A DNA stretch of 64,000 nt from Imbricaverruca yamaguchii (GCA_034440575.1 JAOTOL010001620.1:1812501-1876500); one strand, 5' to 3'. Counted from the stretch's first letter, positions 1 through 11,100 are shown. Notes: a model not told the origin generated them from the sequence alone. Translations and numbers: made by a program.

Positions 1-23
1 GTGTGCTTGTTGGAAATTCATGG

Positions 24-86
24 GGTTATTGGTTACTGTGGTTTAAGGGCGCGTCGACCATTTCGTTGATCATAGTGTGCCTATAC
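24..86 (-). mobile_element. SL50 stem-loop retroelement, degenerate copy
   Basis: On the sense (minus) strand this carries the order common to the family: a GGGCGC-like left arm (here decayed), a loop containing a GATCA/GGTCA core and TCGAC, a GCGCCC right arm, then TTAAACCACAGTAACC as tail. I see no clear flanking duplication, so the copy is probably old. The family assignment rests on resemblance to the duplication-flanked copies elsewhere in the window. Confidence 0.6.
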
Positions 87-1537
87 GTATTTAAATCCTG
101 CTTTAAATGTTATCAATTCATCCTCAGAAGTCAGTAGTAAGTAAGAATTTCATCTTCGTGTGTAAATAGCCCTGAATCTTATTTCTGAGATAAAATGAAA
201 GGTTCACTTGCTTGCAGAGATTCATTTTGTTTCTTTTTGCAGATATTTATTTTTGCAGGGTTCATTTCTTGAAGACATTCATTTGCAGGAAGTTCATTTT
301 CTCTTCTAGGGCGATTCCAGATACAGCTAAGAGTGGTGGTGTATATTTTCCATACTTCATTCATATGCATCAAGGGAGGCGTCAGAGAACTTGAGCTCAA
401 GTTTTAACCGTCGCATTCCGGTGGGAGGTTGGAGGTTTCGGCAACACCGGGGGTTTTCACATCTGGTTTTTAAAAAATGAAATGATGTTGCTTAAATTTT
501 GGATAGCAACCATTCCATCCATTCGACACATTCGCTGAAAAGTTTGCGAGTCAGGCTTATAATGTCACTGAGTAAGCAATCTATTATTGTGAGAGAAAAA
601 AACTGATCGGTCGCGTTTGCGGTACCAGGGCTAATGTTCACATTTTACCCCTTGGAAGAAAAGTTTGGGATTGTACAACCATAGACGCCCCATCATCGGA
701 TTAAAAAATGCCATGGCTGGACCTTGACACCAAGTTGGCGTGACCTCAATGCTATCTTGAACTTGAATCGCACCCATATCCAAATGTTAGCAAACATACG
801 TTCAATGAGGGCAGGACGAAATTTGTCAGAATGTCTTATGTAGCGGTTATAATTCAAACAGGTGCCAAACCGAATTAGCTAAACATAAATGCACTTCGCA
901 GCACAAAAACATCGAATGCCGTTTTGCGCGAGAAAACAAGTCGGTTAGCTTTCAAGATTGTTAAGGAGGGGATGGACACTATGCGCTTTCGCAATTTCAG
1001 CGCAACCCATCAGAGTCCTCCCGTACAAACCGCTGAGCAACACCACACTCGGACAATCTTCGAAACGTTCGTCGCCTACACGACCTACTCATCGGCGGGC
1101 GGCGACCCGCTACTTTTCCAGTGTGTGCGGCTCGCAAGGAACGCCGGCAGTCGGCCCGTTCACACCGAAACGAACATGTGAAGTTGCCAGCTGTGCCGGT
1201 CGACCCCACATTCCACACATTCCAAACATTCGGCCACACTGCACTGTGGGAATTAATCCTCCCCACAAAGTAAGCGGGTTTCCTCGACAGGTGCATATTT
1301 AGCCGATTCAAAAGCTTCGAATCCCTTCCTAGCCGTGGCCACGCGGCCCGTGGCCAAGTGGTCATGGAGTGTGGCTCTGGCTGTCCGCGATACACTGCAG
1401 GACTCCAATACCGGCAATGTGCGCGCATAATGATACGCATTAAACTATTGACCGAACCATCTTGCATGCTCATTTTCCAGACCTAACCAAACCCAGCCTT
1501 ACGTCACCATGCGTTGAGTTGCCTTCATGACGGCGCT
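87..1537. other. unique intergenic sequence
   Basis: Moderately AT-rich sequence without recognisable genes, RNA genes or repeats. Open frames up to about 158 codons in the GC-richer part (roughly 1000-1470) have no recognisable domain and overlap on both strands, as expected by chance in GC-rich DNA. Confidence 0.5.
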
Positions 1538-1585
1538 TGTAGTTTAGGGTCGCATCGAGTGCATAGGTGACGGTGTTGCGCTGTC
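1538..1585 (-). mobile_element. SL50 element, diverged copy
   Basis: The plus strand reads GTAGTTTAGGGTCGCATCGA, then a short loop with GGTGAC, then GCGCTGTC. This follows the family order of tail, right arm, TCGA, loop and left arm. No duplication is visible and the arms have lost pairing, so this is a lower-confidence, old copy. Confidence 0.45.
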
Positions 1586-2164
1586 AGACTCGAGTAGCAT
1601 TTCTCGGCAGAACCGCAACTTGGGTCGGCTTGGCGCCGACGCGCTCCTCTGCGATCTATGATCACTTGGCATGCGTTGCATGTTTCTCTGAGGAGGGAGC
1701 GAGGGGCGCGGGTGGGGGTCACGCAAGCTATTCATATTGCAAGGATCTTCGAAACAGCCTGGGCATAGACCAGGGCCTCTAACATGCCAACTGCGCAGGC
1801 CGTGTCCCCCAACTCGTGATCGCTTCCCTCCACGCCAATTCGCATTTTCCATTGCTTAAACCCTCCGTGGGTGGGGGTGGGTGGGTGGCTGGTGGCATTT
1901 AGCCCCATTGCAGCCAATCGGTGAGACCAGTCAAATCTCATTAAACGAGGCTTGGTTCTGGAATCTTTGTTCAAAACAACTCCGAAGCATTTTTCCATCT
2001 GAATACTGAATGCCGGATTTCTTTCAACCTGGAACAAAAAATACGTCATTTGGAGCGTCAACAGCAGGACAGACCCGACGCACCGATGTCGGAAGATACC
2101 TACCGACGACAGCATGCCTGGTAATGATGTCCGGGTGGAGCCGACATAGGGGTGGAGACAATGA

Positions 2165-2348
2165 CCCAGGGCTGCGATGGTTGTTGGTTTTACAACATAT
2201 CAACCGTTGAGTCATTTAGCGTCACCAATCTTTCATCCCGATTGGCCGCGGGCGATGAGTTGCGACAGGCGAGACTCGAACCCACAAGCTTTTGAGTGTA
2301 ATACGGGCAACTTAGCCCCTAGACTACTCGTCCCCTCCCAGGGCTGCG
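2165..2348 (-). mobile_element. tRNA-derived SINE, family A, with 12-bp target-site duplication
   Basis: The body (2177-2336) is flanked by the perfect direct repeat CCCAGGGCTGCG (2165-2176 and 2337-2348). In sense orientation it starts GGGGACGAGTAGTCTAGGGG, a tRNA-like A box. A B-box-like GTGGGTTCGAGTCTC follows, then a central CGCCCGCGGCCAATCGG block. It ends with the shared 3' stem-loop and a TAAAACCAACAACC tail. The intact duplication shows it moved by target-primed reverse transcription. It is non-autonomous and encodes nothing. The (AACC)-like tail is typical of family A. Confidence 0.9.
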
Positions 2349-2358
2349 GCGCGCCCCA

Positions 2359-2571
2359 CCAGTACACACGCTGACCTGTACAGTACCAGTACACACGCTG
2401 ACCTGTACAGTACACATGCTGACCTGCACAGTACACACGCTGACCTGTACAGTACACACGCTGACCTGCACAGTACACACGCTGACCTGTACAGTACACA
2501 TGCTGACCTGCACAGTACACACGCTGACCTGTACAGTACACACGCTGACCTGCACAGTACACACGCTGACC
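2359..2571. repeat. minisatellite, 21-bp unit, partly a 42-bp alternation
   Basis: About ten units of ACACGCTGACCTGTACAGT-like sequence. Units with CTGTAC and CTGCAC alternate nearly perfectly, giving a 42-bp higher-order unit, and two of the CTGCAC units also carry CACATGC. The first interval is stretched to 27 bp. Because 21 is a multiple of three and the unit lacks stops, both strands show meaningless open frames. The array starts 11 bp beyond the SINE duplication. Confidence 0.95.
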
Positions 2572-3437
2572 GGCGGTACCACACACACTGTCCACACAGG
2601 CTGGCGCCGACGCTGACCTGGCCGGTCGGGGCTGCCAGATAAAGAAGCCGAACCAGGGAAACAACCAAATTAATGCATGCAAAGTTAATGATTTACGTCG
2701 AAAAGGTTCAGTTGAAGCTGAAGTAGGGAAATAAGTAAGTGTATAAAAAAATTGATCCTTTACTACCAAGAGGTGGAGTAAACCTCAAGGAGGGATGAAA
2801 ATATAATACCAATGGGGTTCTCGGACTTGCCATGGAGTGCTAAAGGCTTCATGCAGTTAGCGGTTTCCGCTAACCTCATATTCCACCGGGCCGGATCGTG
2901 TTTCTTTTACGTCATAACTCAGCAGCTGATTATCCGCCTATCTGCCTGCCTTTGTCTTTTCATGTGGCTTGTACAGCTCATTCAGACCCAATTTTGCGGC
3001 ACGTGCGAGCGCCGCGAGTTCCGCGCCGGCGGGGGCGCACCACAGGGTTGCGCCATGCACCCCAGCTAAAAAAAGCCAAGAACAGTCGTCTCGCAACTGA
3101 GTGCACGTGTCGCTAAATTGCCCACAAGTGCCCGTTAATCGCCGCATGACATTGGGCAACATCCCACTAAATAGACTTAACCTCCCGTTCGCGGCCGCTC
3201 GGCGCACGCTGCGCACAACAGGCGTGCCCATTGAACCTGCCAGCCCCCAGCTGCCACGTCATCGGGCGACCACGCAGCGGGTTATCGGGGCCGGCGGCCG
3301 GCGGCGGGGCGCGGGCCCTTTAAAAATGGCGGCGACCGGCACTCGGTCATTATCTTATCAGCGGCGTCGTGCACCACTTGCCGAGAACAGTTCAGATTCG
3401 AGCTGCTGCGAGCGGCGGACGGCGTCTGCAGCTGGCG
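2572..3437. other. unique sequence grading into a GC-rich, promoter-like patch
   Basis: No gene recognised. The last 150 bases (about 3290-3437) hold a GC-box-like GGCGGGGCGCGGGC, a TTTAAA and AAAATGGCGGCGACC, which resembles a YY1-type ATGGCGGC site. Such combinations occur at TATA-less CpG promoters, but no exon can be attached here. Confidence 0.35.
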
Positions 3438-5113
3438 CGACAGACAAGGGTGGCCGCGACAGACAGGGCGACCACGACAGACAGGGGTGGCCGACACACA
3501 GGGGTGGCCGTGACAGACAGGGGTGGCCGCGACAGACAGGGGTGGCCGTGACAGACAGTGGTGGCCGCGACAGATAGGGGTGGCCGCAACAGACAGGGGC
3601 GGCAGTGACAGACAGGGGTGGCCGCAACAGACAGGGGCGGCAGTGACAGAAAGGGGTGGCCGCAACACACAGTGGTGGCCGTGACAGACAGGGGTGGCCG
3701 CAACAGACAGGGGTGGCCGCAACACACATGGGTGGCCGCGACAGACAGGGGTGGCCGCAACAGACAGGGGTGGCCGTGACAGACAGGGGTGGCCGCGACA
3801 GACAGGGGTGGCCGCGACAGACAGGGGTGGCCGCGACAGACAGGGGTGGCCGCAATACACAGGGGTGGCTGTGACAGACAGGGGTGGCCGCGACAGACAG
3901 GGGTGGCCGCAACAGACAGGGGTGGCCGCGACAGACAGGGGTGGCCGCGACAGACAGGGGTGGCCGCAACACACAGGGGTGGCCGTGACAGACAGGGGCG
4001 GCCGTGACAGACAGGGGTGGCCGCAACACACAGGGGTGGCTGTGACAGACAGGGGGCGGCGCGACAGAGGGGTGGCCGCGACAGACAGGGGTGGCCGCGA
4101 CAGACAGGGGTGGCCGCGACAGACAGGGGTGGCCGCGACAGACAGGGGTGGCGTGACAGACAGGGGTGGCCGCGACAGACAGGGGTGGCCGCAACAGACA
4201 GGGGCGGCCGTGACAGACAGGGGTGGCCGCGACAGACAGGGGTGGCCGCAACAGACAGGGGTGGCCGTGACAGACAGGGGCGGCCGCGACAGACAGGGGT
4301 GGCCGCGACAGACAGGGGTGGCCGTGACAGACAGGGGTGGCCGCGACAGACAGGGGTGGCCGCGACAGACAGGGGTGGCCGCGACAGACAGGGGCGGCCG
4401 CGACAGACAGGGGTGGCCGCGACAGACAGGGGTGGCCGCAACAGACAGGGGTGGCCGTGACAGACAGGGGTGGCCGCGACAGACAGGGGGTGGCCGCGAC
4501 AGACAGGAATGGCCGCGACAGACAGGGGCGGCAGTGACAGACAGGGGTGGCCGCGACAGACAGGGGTGGCCGCAACAGACAGGGGTGGCCGCAACAGACA
4601 GGGGTGGCAATGACAAACAGTGGTGGCCGCGACAGACAGGGGCGGCAGTGACAAACAGTGGTGGCCGCGACAGACAGGGGTGGCAGTGACAGACAGGGGT
4701 GGCCGCGACAGACAGGGGTGGCCGCGACAGACAGGGGTGGCCGCGACAGACAGGGGCGGCAGTGACAAACAGTGGTGGCCGCGACAAACAGTGGTGGCCG
4801 CGACAGACAGGGGCGGCAGTGACAAACAGTGGTGGCCGCGACAGACAGGGGCGGCCGCGACAGACAGGGGTGGCCGCGACAGACAGGGGTGGCCGCAACA
4901 GACAGTGGTGGCCGCGACAGACAGGGGTGGCCGCGACAGACAGGGGTGGCCGCGACAGACAGGGGTGGCCGCGACAGACAGGGGCGGCCGCGACAGACAG
5001 GGGTGGCCGCGACAGACAGGGGTGGCCGCGACAGACAGGGGCGGCCGCGACAGACAGGGGTGGCCGCGACAGACAGTGGTGGCCGCGACAGACAGGGGTG
5101 GCTGTGACAGACG
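3438..5113. repeat. large minisatellite, 19-bp unit, about 88 copies
   Basis: Tandem units of GGGGTGGCCGCGACAGACA with a few variant classes: GCCGCAAC, GCCGTGAC, GGGGCGGC, GCAGTGACAAACAGTGG and an AACACA form. The period is not a multiple of three and the consensus lacks stop codons in the frames concerned. Each reading frame therefore cycles through the same 19-residue peptide and stays open for hundreds of codons on both strands. These are not genes. Variants occur in local runs, as expected from unequal exchange or slippage. Confidence 0.97.
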
Positions 5114-5484
5114 GAGACCGCGGCCGGCCGAAGTTCACCCGGCACGCGCGCCGAGCTCCCGGTCGCCGCCCGATGGCAGCACGCACAAAGAACGGGGATG
5201 GACCAGCTGAGCGCCCCGACACAGGGCAGAGGGCAGCGCCCCGACACACAGAGGGCAGCGTCCGACAGCACTCCCAGCTGCCAAATGATCAACGCTCTTG
5301 CGAAAATGTTGGCTTCGCAATCCGGGACATTTGGGCTCGATGGAAATGCAATTCAGCTTAGTTTCTTCCAGTCATTTCTTTACTCCCTCAAGTTCATCCG
5401 TACTTCTTACCTATCATCCCACCGAACAGCACGCTGTTCGTGTTTTAATTGCATTACACGAATAATAATTTAAGAAGGAGCATA

Positions 5485-5630
5485 GTGGGTGAGCAGTCCA
5501 GAGGTGCTTGTCTGCCAACCGAAATGTTTGTGTTCGGGTTCCACCCGTCGCTGCTCTTTACCTGCGATCAATCAGCGTGAAAGAATGGCGGCACTATATG
5601 ACAGACGCAATCGACGAGTCGCGACAGCCA
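5485..5630 (+). mobile_element. tRNA-headed SINE, diverged, plus-strand copy
   Basis: The head reads GTGAGCAGTCCAGAGG (A-box-like) and TGTTCGGGTTCCAC (B-box-like). It is followed by GCGTGAAAGAATGGCGG, then CACTATATGAC, TCGACGAGTCGCGAC and a short tail. This is the same order as the central block and 3' domain of family A (GCGTGAGAGATTGGCG, CTACATGAC, TCGATGTGTCG). It is one of very few copies in this orientation. No duplication is visible. Confidence 0.65.
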
Positions 5631-5810
5631 ACAGCTAGCCAGCGTCGGTCGTGGAGCGCGCACCACTGGCATCTTAAAACTTAAAATTCTTCCCAAAAGT
5701 GCATGTTGATGCGGAAGTGTGCCACGCAGGGTAGGGGATGGAGGGGGTCCAGTTTTCCCACGGTCCCGACCGGAATTCCAGTGGAAGATGCCCGAGGCCC
5801 CGCGCCATCG

Positions 5811-5824
5811 CACGTGATCACGTG
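5811..5824. promoter_or_regulatory. two overlapping-phase CACGTG E-boxes
   Basis: CACGTGATCACGTG contains two perfect CACGTG sites starting 8 bp apart, within a larger palindromic context. It is a plausible bHLH-ZIP (USF/MITF/Myc-type) site. Function is inferred from the motif alone. Confidence 0.35.
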
Positions 5825-6219
5825 ATCGTACCGTCCGCTGTTCACAGTCGGCAGCTATCGGCACAGATCACACAGCCAATACCGATATCGCCGTCATAGA
5901 CAATGTCATTAGGATATCGATGACGAATAGGCTCCGTTGAACAATCAAGAGGTAGGTTAAGGAGCGTCAGACTCGTGACGAAACCGGAGAGGCTTCCCCT
6001 ACTTTACCAAAAACCCACAACACACCCACAAAAGCTCCGATTGCTTATTAGTAACATCACCACCAAAGCAATGCTTGTTGGTGGTCAGGGTGGTCACGTC
6101 GATGGAGACGAGACACGTGGAGCTGAACTCGCGACTCCCACAAAGCACGCGCCCAGGGGCGGGTCAGGTCATTTGCCCACTCCACCCATCCCACGCGCGC
6201 ACACGCACAAATCACCAAC

Positions 6220-6860
6220 TGCTATTGAGTTTCGCGGCGCAGGTCCGACAAACAGCGTTCCGCGGCGCCAGCGCTGTCGCGCGGAAACCAATTCCGCCAG
6301 CTTCGCCTCGCGGTCGCGGCAGGGGCGCCGACGTCGGTCCGTGGCGACCAGCAGCCGCGTGGACACTGGACACCGCCCGAGGGCAAGCACCCCACACGCC
6401 GCACCACGCTCCGTGGCCTGCCCGGTCCCCAGGTCGCCGGGGCGCCAGGCGCGCGCGCCAGCTGGCGCGCGGCGATCACGCGATCGGAGGCGTCCGCCGG
6501 CCGCTATCATGTGCCCGGCAAACATGCCGCGGCCCAGTTATTAGGTGCCGATTGGCGGCATGCAATCGCGCCGGTAGAGATGCAAATTGCGCGCAGGTGG
6601 CGCGCCACAGCTGGGCGACGCGTGTCGGCCGACACGGCCCGGGAGCCGCACCTCGGCCGTCGGCCGCAGCAGGCGGTCGCGGGGCCAGCGGGGACAGTGT
6701 CCGCCCGGGAGTGTCATGTCCGGCCGTCGCCGGTCCGTTGTGCCGGCATGTTCGTGTCTCCTGGGCTGGCCGGCCACAGCGTTGTCATCCCAGTCGTCTC
6801 GCTGAGCGCCCCCGGTACCGTCTCCTGGTGACGCCGCTGGCAGCGCAGTGTGACATTGCA
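6220..6860. other. CpG-rich island without a recognised gene
   Basis: Very GC-rich, with dense CpG and CGCGCG runs. Long overlapping frames on both strands look like composition artefacts: Arg/Ala/Pro-rich, with no domain. It sits immediately upstream of the 49-bp promoter-motif array and could be a promoter region. Confidence 0.45.
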
Positions 6861-6960
6861 GCACGTCGGCCGTCGCCGCGGGTGGAGGAGAAATGTCCGC
6901 TTGAATCACGAATTTCACTACGATGCACCGTTCAGCTTTGTTTCTCGGAAATGCATTATG

Positions 6961-7243
6961 ATGACGTGCGAGGTTGCTGATTGGCGGGAGGCGCCGGAAG
7001 TGTATTGTGATGACGTGCGAGGTTGCTGATTGGCGGGAGGCGCCGGAAGTGTATTGTGATGACGTGCAAGGTTGCTGATTGGCGGGAGGCGCCGGAAGTG
7101 TATTGTGATGACGTGCGAGGTTGCTGATTGGCGGGAGGCGCCGGAAGTGTATTGTGATGACGTGCGAGGTTGCTGATTGGCGGGAGGCGCCGGAAGTGTA
7201 TTGTGATGACGTGCAAGGTTGCTGATTGGCGGGAGGCGCCGGG
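6961..7243. repeat. 49-bp tandem repeat, 5.8 copies, with ETS, CRE, CCAAT and E2F-like motifs
   Basis: Units are nearly identical; the main variant is GCGAGG versus GCAAGG. Each contains TGATGACGTG (CRE/ATF-like), CTGATTGGC (inverted CCAAT box), TTGGCGGGA (E2F-like) and GCGCCGGAAGTG (ETS/GABP consensus). These motifs occur together in CpG-island promoters. The near identity of the copies implies recent amplification or homogenisation. A minus-strand open frame across it is a by-product of the period. Confidence 0.93.
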
Positions 7244-7448
7244 AATTCTGAACTCAGCGGCGCTCGAACCTAAATCTGGCGTGCTACATATTTCAACACC
7301 GAGAACACTACCAATAGGATAGCAGCTAAATCAAATCACAAACATCCCGACATAACCGAGACACAAATGATGCGAGACGACCTACCTTCCTGAGCCAATA
7401 AAGCGAACCTAAATATAATATTTAGAGCCAGTTCAAGCATATGTGGTG

Positions 7449-7649
7449 GTAATTGGTTTTACGACACGTCGATAGACTAGCGGTTGAATGCGTCGTAAAA
7501 GAATCCAAGACACGTCGACCGTTGAGTAATGTAGCGTCGCCAATCTCTCACGCCGATTGGTCGCGGGCGATGAGTAGCGACATGCAAGACTCGAACCCAC
7601 AAGCTTTCGAGTGTGAGACGGGCAACTTACCCCTAGACTACTCGTCCCC
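7449..7649 (-). mobile_element. SINE family A copy with a fold-back 3' end
   Basis: It has the head (GGGGACGAGTAGTCTAGGGG in sense), the central block and the 3' domain of family A. The 3' end, however, is interrupted. After GGTCGACGTGTC comes TTCTTTTACGACGCATTCAA, which matches the family B 3' end in reverse orientation. A second TCGACGTGTCGTAAAACC terminus follows. This makes the element about 40 bp longer than its relatives, with a short inverted repeat at its end. No duplication is visible. Confidence 0.75.
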
Positions 7650-8854
7650 GCCTGGGACAGATGTGAAATCACTACATATTAAGGGACATTGCTGTACAGC
7701 CTGTGACACGATACCATAGGTGGGGCGGGCGACACCGGAGAAGGGGCGGACTAACAGCATGTCAGGACGAATAAAAGCAAACACCGAAAACACATTAATA
7801 CATACATGCTTAGATGAATAAACAGATAAATGCCGACAGCACGATAGGAGGGAGAATGTCACCTCAGCACAGACCAATTAACTTGTATCTTAGTAATCAG
7901 TCCCATATACGTGACAGTTTGAACACGAATACACGTTTACCACACAGCGGTGCATGAGTCTTTGAATCAATCACGGGGCCAAGACCCATGGAGCATAGTC
8001 ACTTTACGGAACACAGGCCCACGGTCGTCGCAGGAATTCAAATCGTGCGCTCACAGGAGCTATATTTCAACTAACATCTTCAAAGCAGAAGATCATTGCA
8101 CTCACGGTGCGCGGTAAGAATATACGACTCGGGCGGTTACGACAATGCAGGGGAGGTAACGCCTGTGGTCCAAGGTGTAGTCAAATCCGCTCGTGGACAC
8201 ATGAATTCGCTTGCAGTTTTGAGCACCCACAAAGCTCGACTACTCCCTCAAAAATCAGAATGGAGCCGGAAGCTGGAAATTTGTAATGAAATGTCTGGAA
8301 TAATATTGTAACTATATCAACAATACTCATAAATGTGCCATGAAACCTGATCATCCTGATCACCATCATGATCATCATCGTAATGGTCATCGCAACACAA
8401 TATTACTAACAGTCATAGCAGCGATCGGGGGAAGCTAATGGTGCTCTCACAGCTGACAGAGGGCGCAAAACAGAATAGAAATTACCTGACTCGTGATGAG
8501 CATTTTCCCCTAAAACAAACCTGGAAGTAACTAAGGTAGAGCGTCGGATCTCTCGAGGGCACCGCTGGCACGAACCCAGGCCCCCGGAGGCGGGCATAAT
8601 GAGGGCATACATATTTCAAGGAATCCTTGTCGGCTGTGGGGCTCCTTGAGGGCTAAATGGGGGCACGTCACGTTCTCGGAGCTAATATGAACGACCGCCA
8701 GTGTTCCTGCCCTTGCAGACTAATTAATTATTAACATGGCCGGCTTATACAAATGTCCGCCAGATACACACACGATTCCCGCATACCAGTTCTGAGGTGG
8801 CGCGCGACACGTGTGACACGGTGCAGACCACCGCCGGTGTCAGCGGGTGACGGT

Positions 8855-8882
8855 CACGTGGTGCTCACGTGGTAGTCACGTG
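8855..8882. promoter_or_regulatory. three CACGTG E-boxes at 11-bp spacing
   Basis: Perfect CACGTG hexamers start at 8855, 8866 and 8877, each preceded by T (TCACGTG), so all lie on about the same helical face. The context TCACGTGG/TCACGTGA fits USF, MITF/TFE3 or similar bHLH-ZIP sites. A CACGTG-like CACGTGTG lies about 50 bp upstream. Regulatory use is inferred. Confidence 0.4.
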
Positions 8883-9136
8883 ATCTCAGAGCGAGATCAC
8901 AACGACCGGCGCCGAGCCGCACAAGCGGAGCCGCGTCCGACGCGGGCTGGTGCGTGAGCATTTTTCGTCTCGAATATCATCACTCTACATTACGGCTTTC
9001 AAAAATTGTACCCTACCTTTGGCGACGATGCTAACAATACGGTCCAATCACATACAAAAGCGTCCGCCAATCACAGGTCTTTTGGAACTGTCTTCTCTTA
9101 TGACATTGCTAGGTGAGCTGTGTGCCTGCCCGTTGT

Positions 9137-9170
9137 GTCAGTCACGTCGCGTCACGTCACGTCACGTCAC
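9137..9170. repeat. (GTCAC)n pentanucleotide repeat
   Basis: Six or so GTCAC/GTCGC units in tandem. It is short and probably a slippage product. Confidence 0.8.
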
Positions 9171-9891
9171 GATACTGGCTGCAACGAGAGCAGCAGCGTT
9201 CGCCAGGGGCGCAGTTTCGCGTCGCCGTCTGGGCTCCTGAGCACCCACAAGTACGAAATGTGCATGCACGAAGGCTTGCAGGCACCCACAAGAAAAATGA
9301 ACCTTTCAACTGTGTCGACAAGCAGTAAAGCAGCAATGAAACAACAAGGGCACGATAATATCCGGCACTGGTCCATCTGGCCTCGCACCTACGCCACCCC
9401 AGGCGAGACCACGTGACACACGCATGGTGTCAGCCACTGGAACAGAGCATTGCTAATGTTCCCCTGACGAAGGTTGGGACAAATGCGCAGATGGGATAAT
9501 ATTTCCTCTTCGAATGGCTTCGAATAAAATACTGCCACGAATATAATGCGACTAATCAGCAAAGGATACATTCGAGAACATGGATGAATATAGCACATAC
9601 ATCGTTAACTAGTCATATCTACCCACATAACAAGCAAGGTGTATGTCTGAATTGTGAAACAACTCGTAGCGTAATAGCAGGCGAATGAATTACGGAATTA
9701 AATGAATTATTATCATTTACACATACAGTTCTTCAGCCATGTGGACAACACGATGGATCATCGCATGCTCGGCTTCGTGACTTCGTTGTGCAATTACGCT
9801 TCCTATAGTCAGGCGTACACCAGAGGAACACCAGAGAAGGAACACCAGAGGACGCGTGGTGGCCGCACACGAGCAGGTCACCACCAGCAGA

Positions 9892-10066
9892 GATATTCCA
9901 GCGAGCCGGCGTATTCCAGCGAGCCGGCGTATTCCAGCGAGCCGGTGTATTCCAGCGAGCCGGTGTATTCCAGCGAGCCGGTGTATTCCAGCGAGCCGGT
10001 GTATTCCAGCGAGCCGGTGTATTCCAGCGAGCGAGCCGAGATATTCCAGTGGGCCGAGATATTCCC
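9892..10066. repeat. minisatellite, 18-bp unit, about nine copies
   Basis: Units TATTCCAGCGAGCCGGTG, with GGCG in the first two and degenerate edges (GAGCCGAGATATTCCAGTGG). The 18-bp period gives six-residue periodic open frames on both strands that should not be read as proteins. Confidence 0.93.
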
Positions 10067-10400
10067 GAGTGTCCAGGTGCGCACATCAGTCGTGGAATTT
10101 CCATGGGTTTAGAAACCATGAGCCGCAAATCTGTCTGTAGCTTCTTTGCTTTTTTTCTGCCTCCCTACAAACCGGCGTGCATCGTTCGTGCTCGACTCCG
10201 TTCAGCGGAAGGCAGACCCACTGCCGTTAACTAAGTAGCTTTGTCAACCCAAGTACGCGGGAGGTCAAGAGGAGCGAATGAATCACGAGGAAAATCAGCA
10301 CAAAAACAAACACGATACCGACAAGGAATAGGCAGCGAGGCGACCAGCATGAAGTGCGAGGACACGCCCCTCGCACCGCGCTGCCGAGGAACACGATAGA

Positions 10401-10830
10401 GTGATGAGTCACGACATCGATGTCGGCCACGACACCGGTGAGTCACGAGATAGTGGTGAGTCACAACGTCGCGTCACGAGTGGCGATATCACGGACGCCG
10501 ATTGCGAGACTAGGAATGTGGGCCGCGATGTCACGGATGCGAGCCATAGCACTACGGACGCGCTTCGTGACATTGCGAGTACCGGTCGCGAAATCACGAG
10601 TACCGGTCGCGATATCACGAGTGCCGGCCGCGATATCCAGGGTGTTAGCCGCGATATCTCGAGTACCGGTCGCGATATCACGAGTACCGGTTGCGATATT
10701 GAGTACCGGTCGCGATATCACGAGTACCGGTCGCGATATCACGAGTACCGGTCGCGATGTCACGAGTACCGGTCGCGATATCACCAACACCAACGGCGAC
10801 ATCACGATAACGGTCGCGACACCAGGCGTT
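10401..10830. repeat. minisatellite, 21-bp unit, degenerate left half
   Basis: The clean part (about 10565-10790) repeats GAGTACCGGTCGCGATATCAC. The left part keeps the 21-bp rhythm with GTCACGA and GATATCACGGACGCC fragments but is heavily diverged. One unit is shortened near 10700, shifting the frame. The unit is rich in palindromes (ACCGGT, CGCG, GATATC). It may be related to the 21-bp array at 58.5 kb, which shares TCGCGATA and TACCG. Confidence 0.92.
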
Positions 10831-11100
10831 TGTCAGTCACGGTGACCCACATTTTCACACATCTTCAATGTTTATATAAGTAAACATTTGCGTGTATAAA
10901 CATTGGCGCAGTACATGCGACACAAACAACCAACGTCGTATGCGCGCGGAAGGAAATTGTAACCAACAATCGAGGAAAGAAGAGGGCGATGTGGAAGGGG
11001 AGGAAAAGCAGGGGAGGGAAAACGAACCGAGGGGATGCTAGACAGGAATGAGATAACGCGGGGCGAAGAATGAGCAAGTGTATGCGTGGGTGTGCGAAGT

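Larger units (their letters stand above)
7650..9891. other. unique sequence with short motif clusters
   Basis: No gene recognised. It contains a short TGATCATCATCGT-type simple stretch near 8350-8390 and the E-box and GTCAC clusters listed separately. A tRNA-like fragment near 8530-8600 has its A- and B-box-like pieces on opposite strands, so it is not a tRNA. Confidence 0.45.

Noticed and set aside
3282..5292. Open frames of 640-655 codons on the minus strand and 331 on the plus strand
   Set aside because: They are translations of the 19-bp minisatellite; the same peptide appears in several frames, and there is no domain or splice context.
8530..8600. Possible tRNA
   Set aside because: The A-box-like GGTAGAGCG and the B-box-like piece lie on opposite strands, so no tRNA fold is possible.
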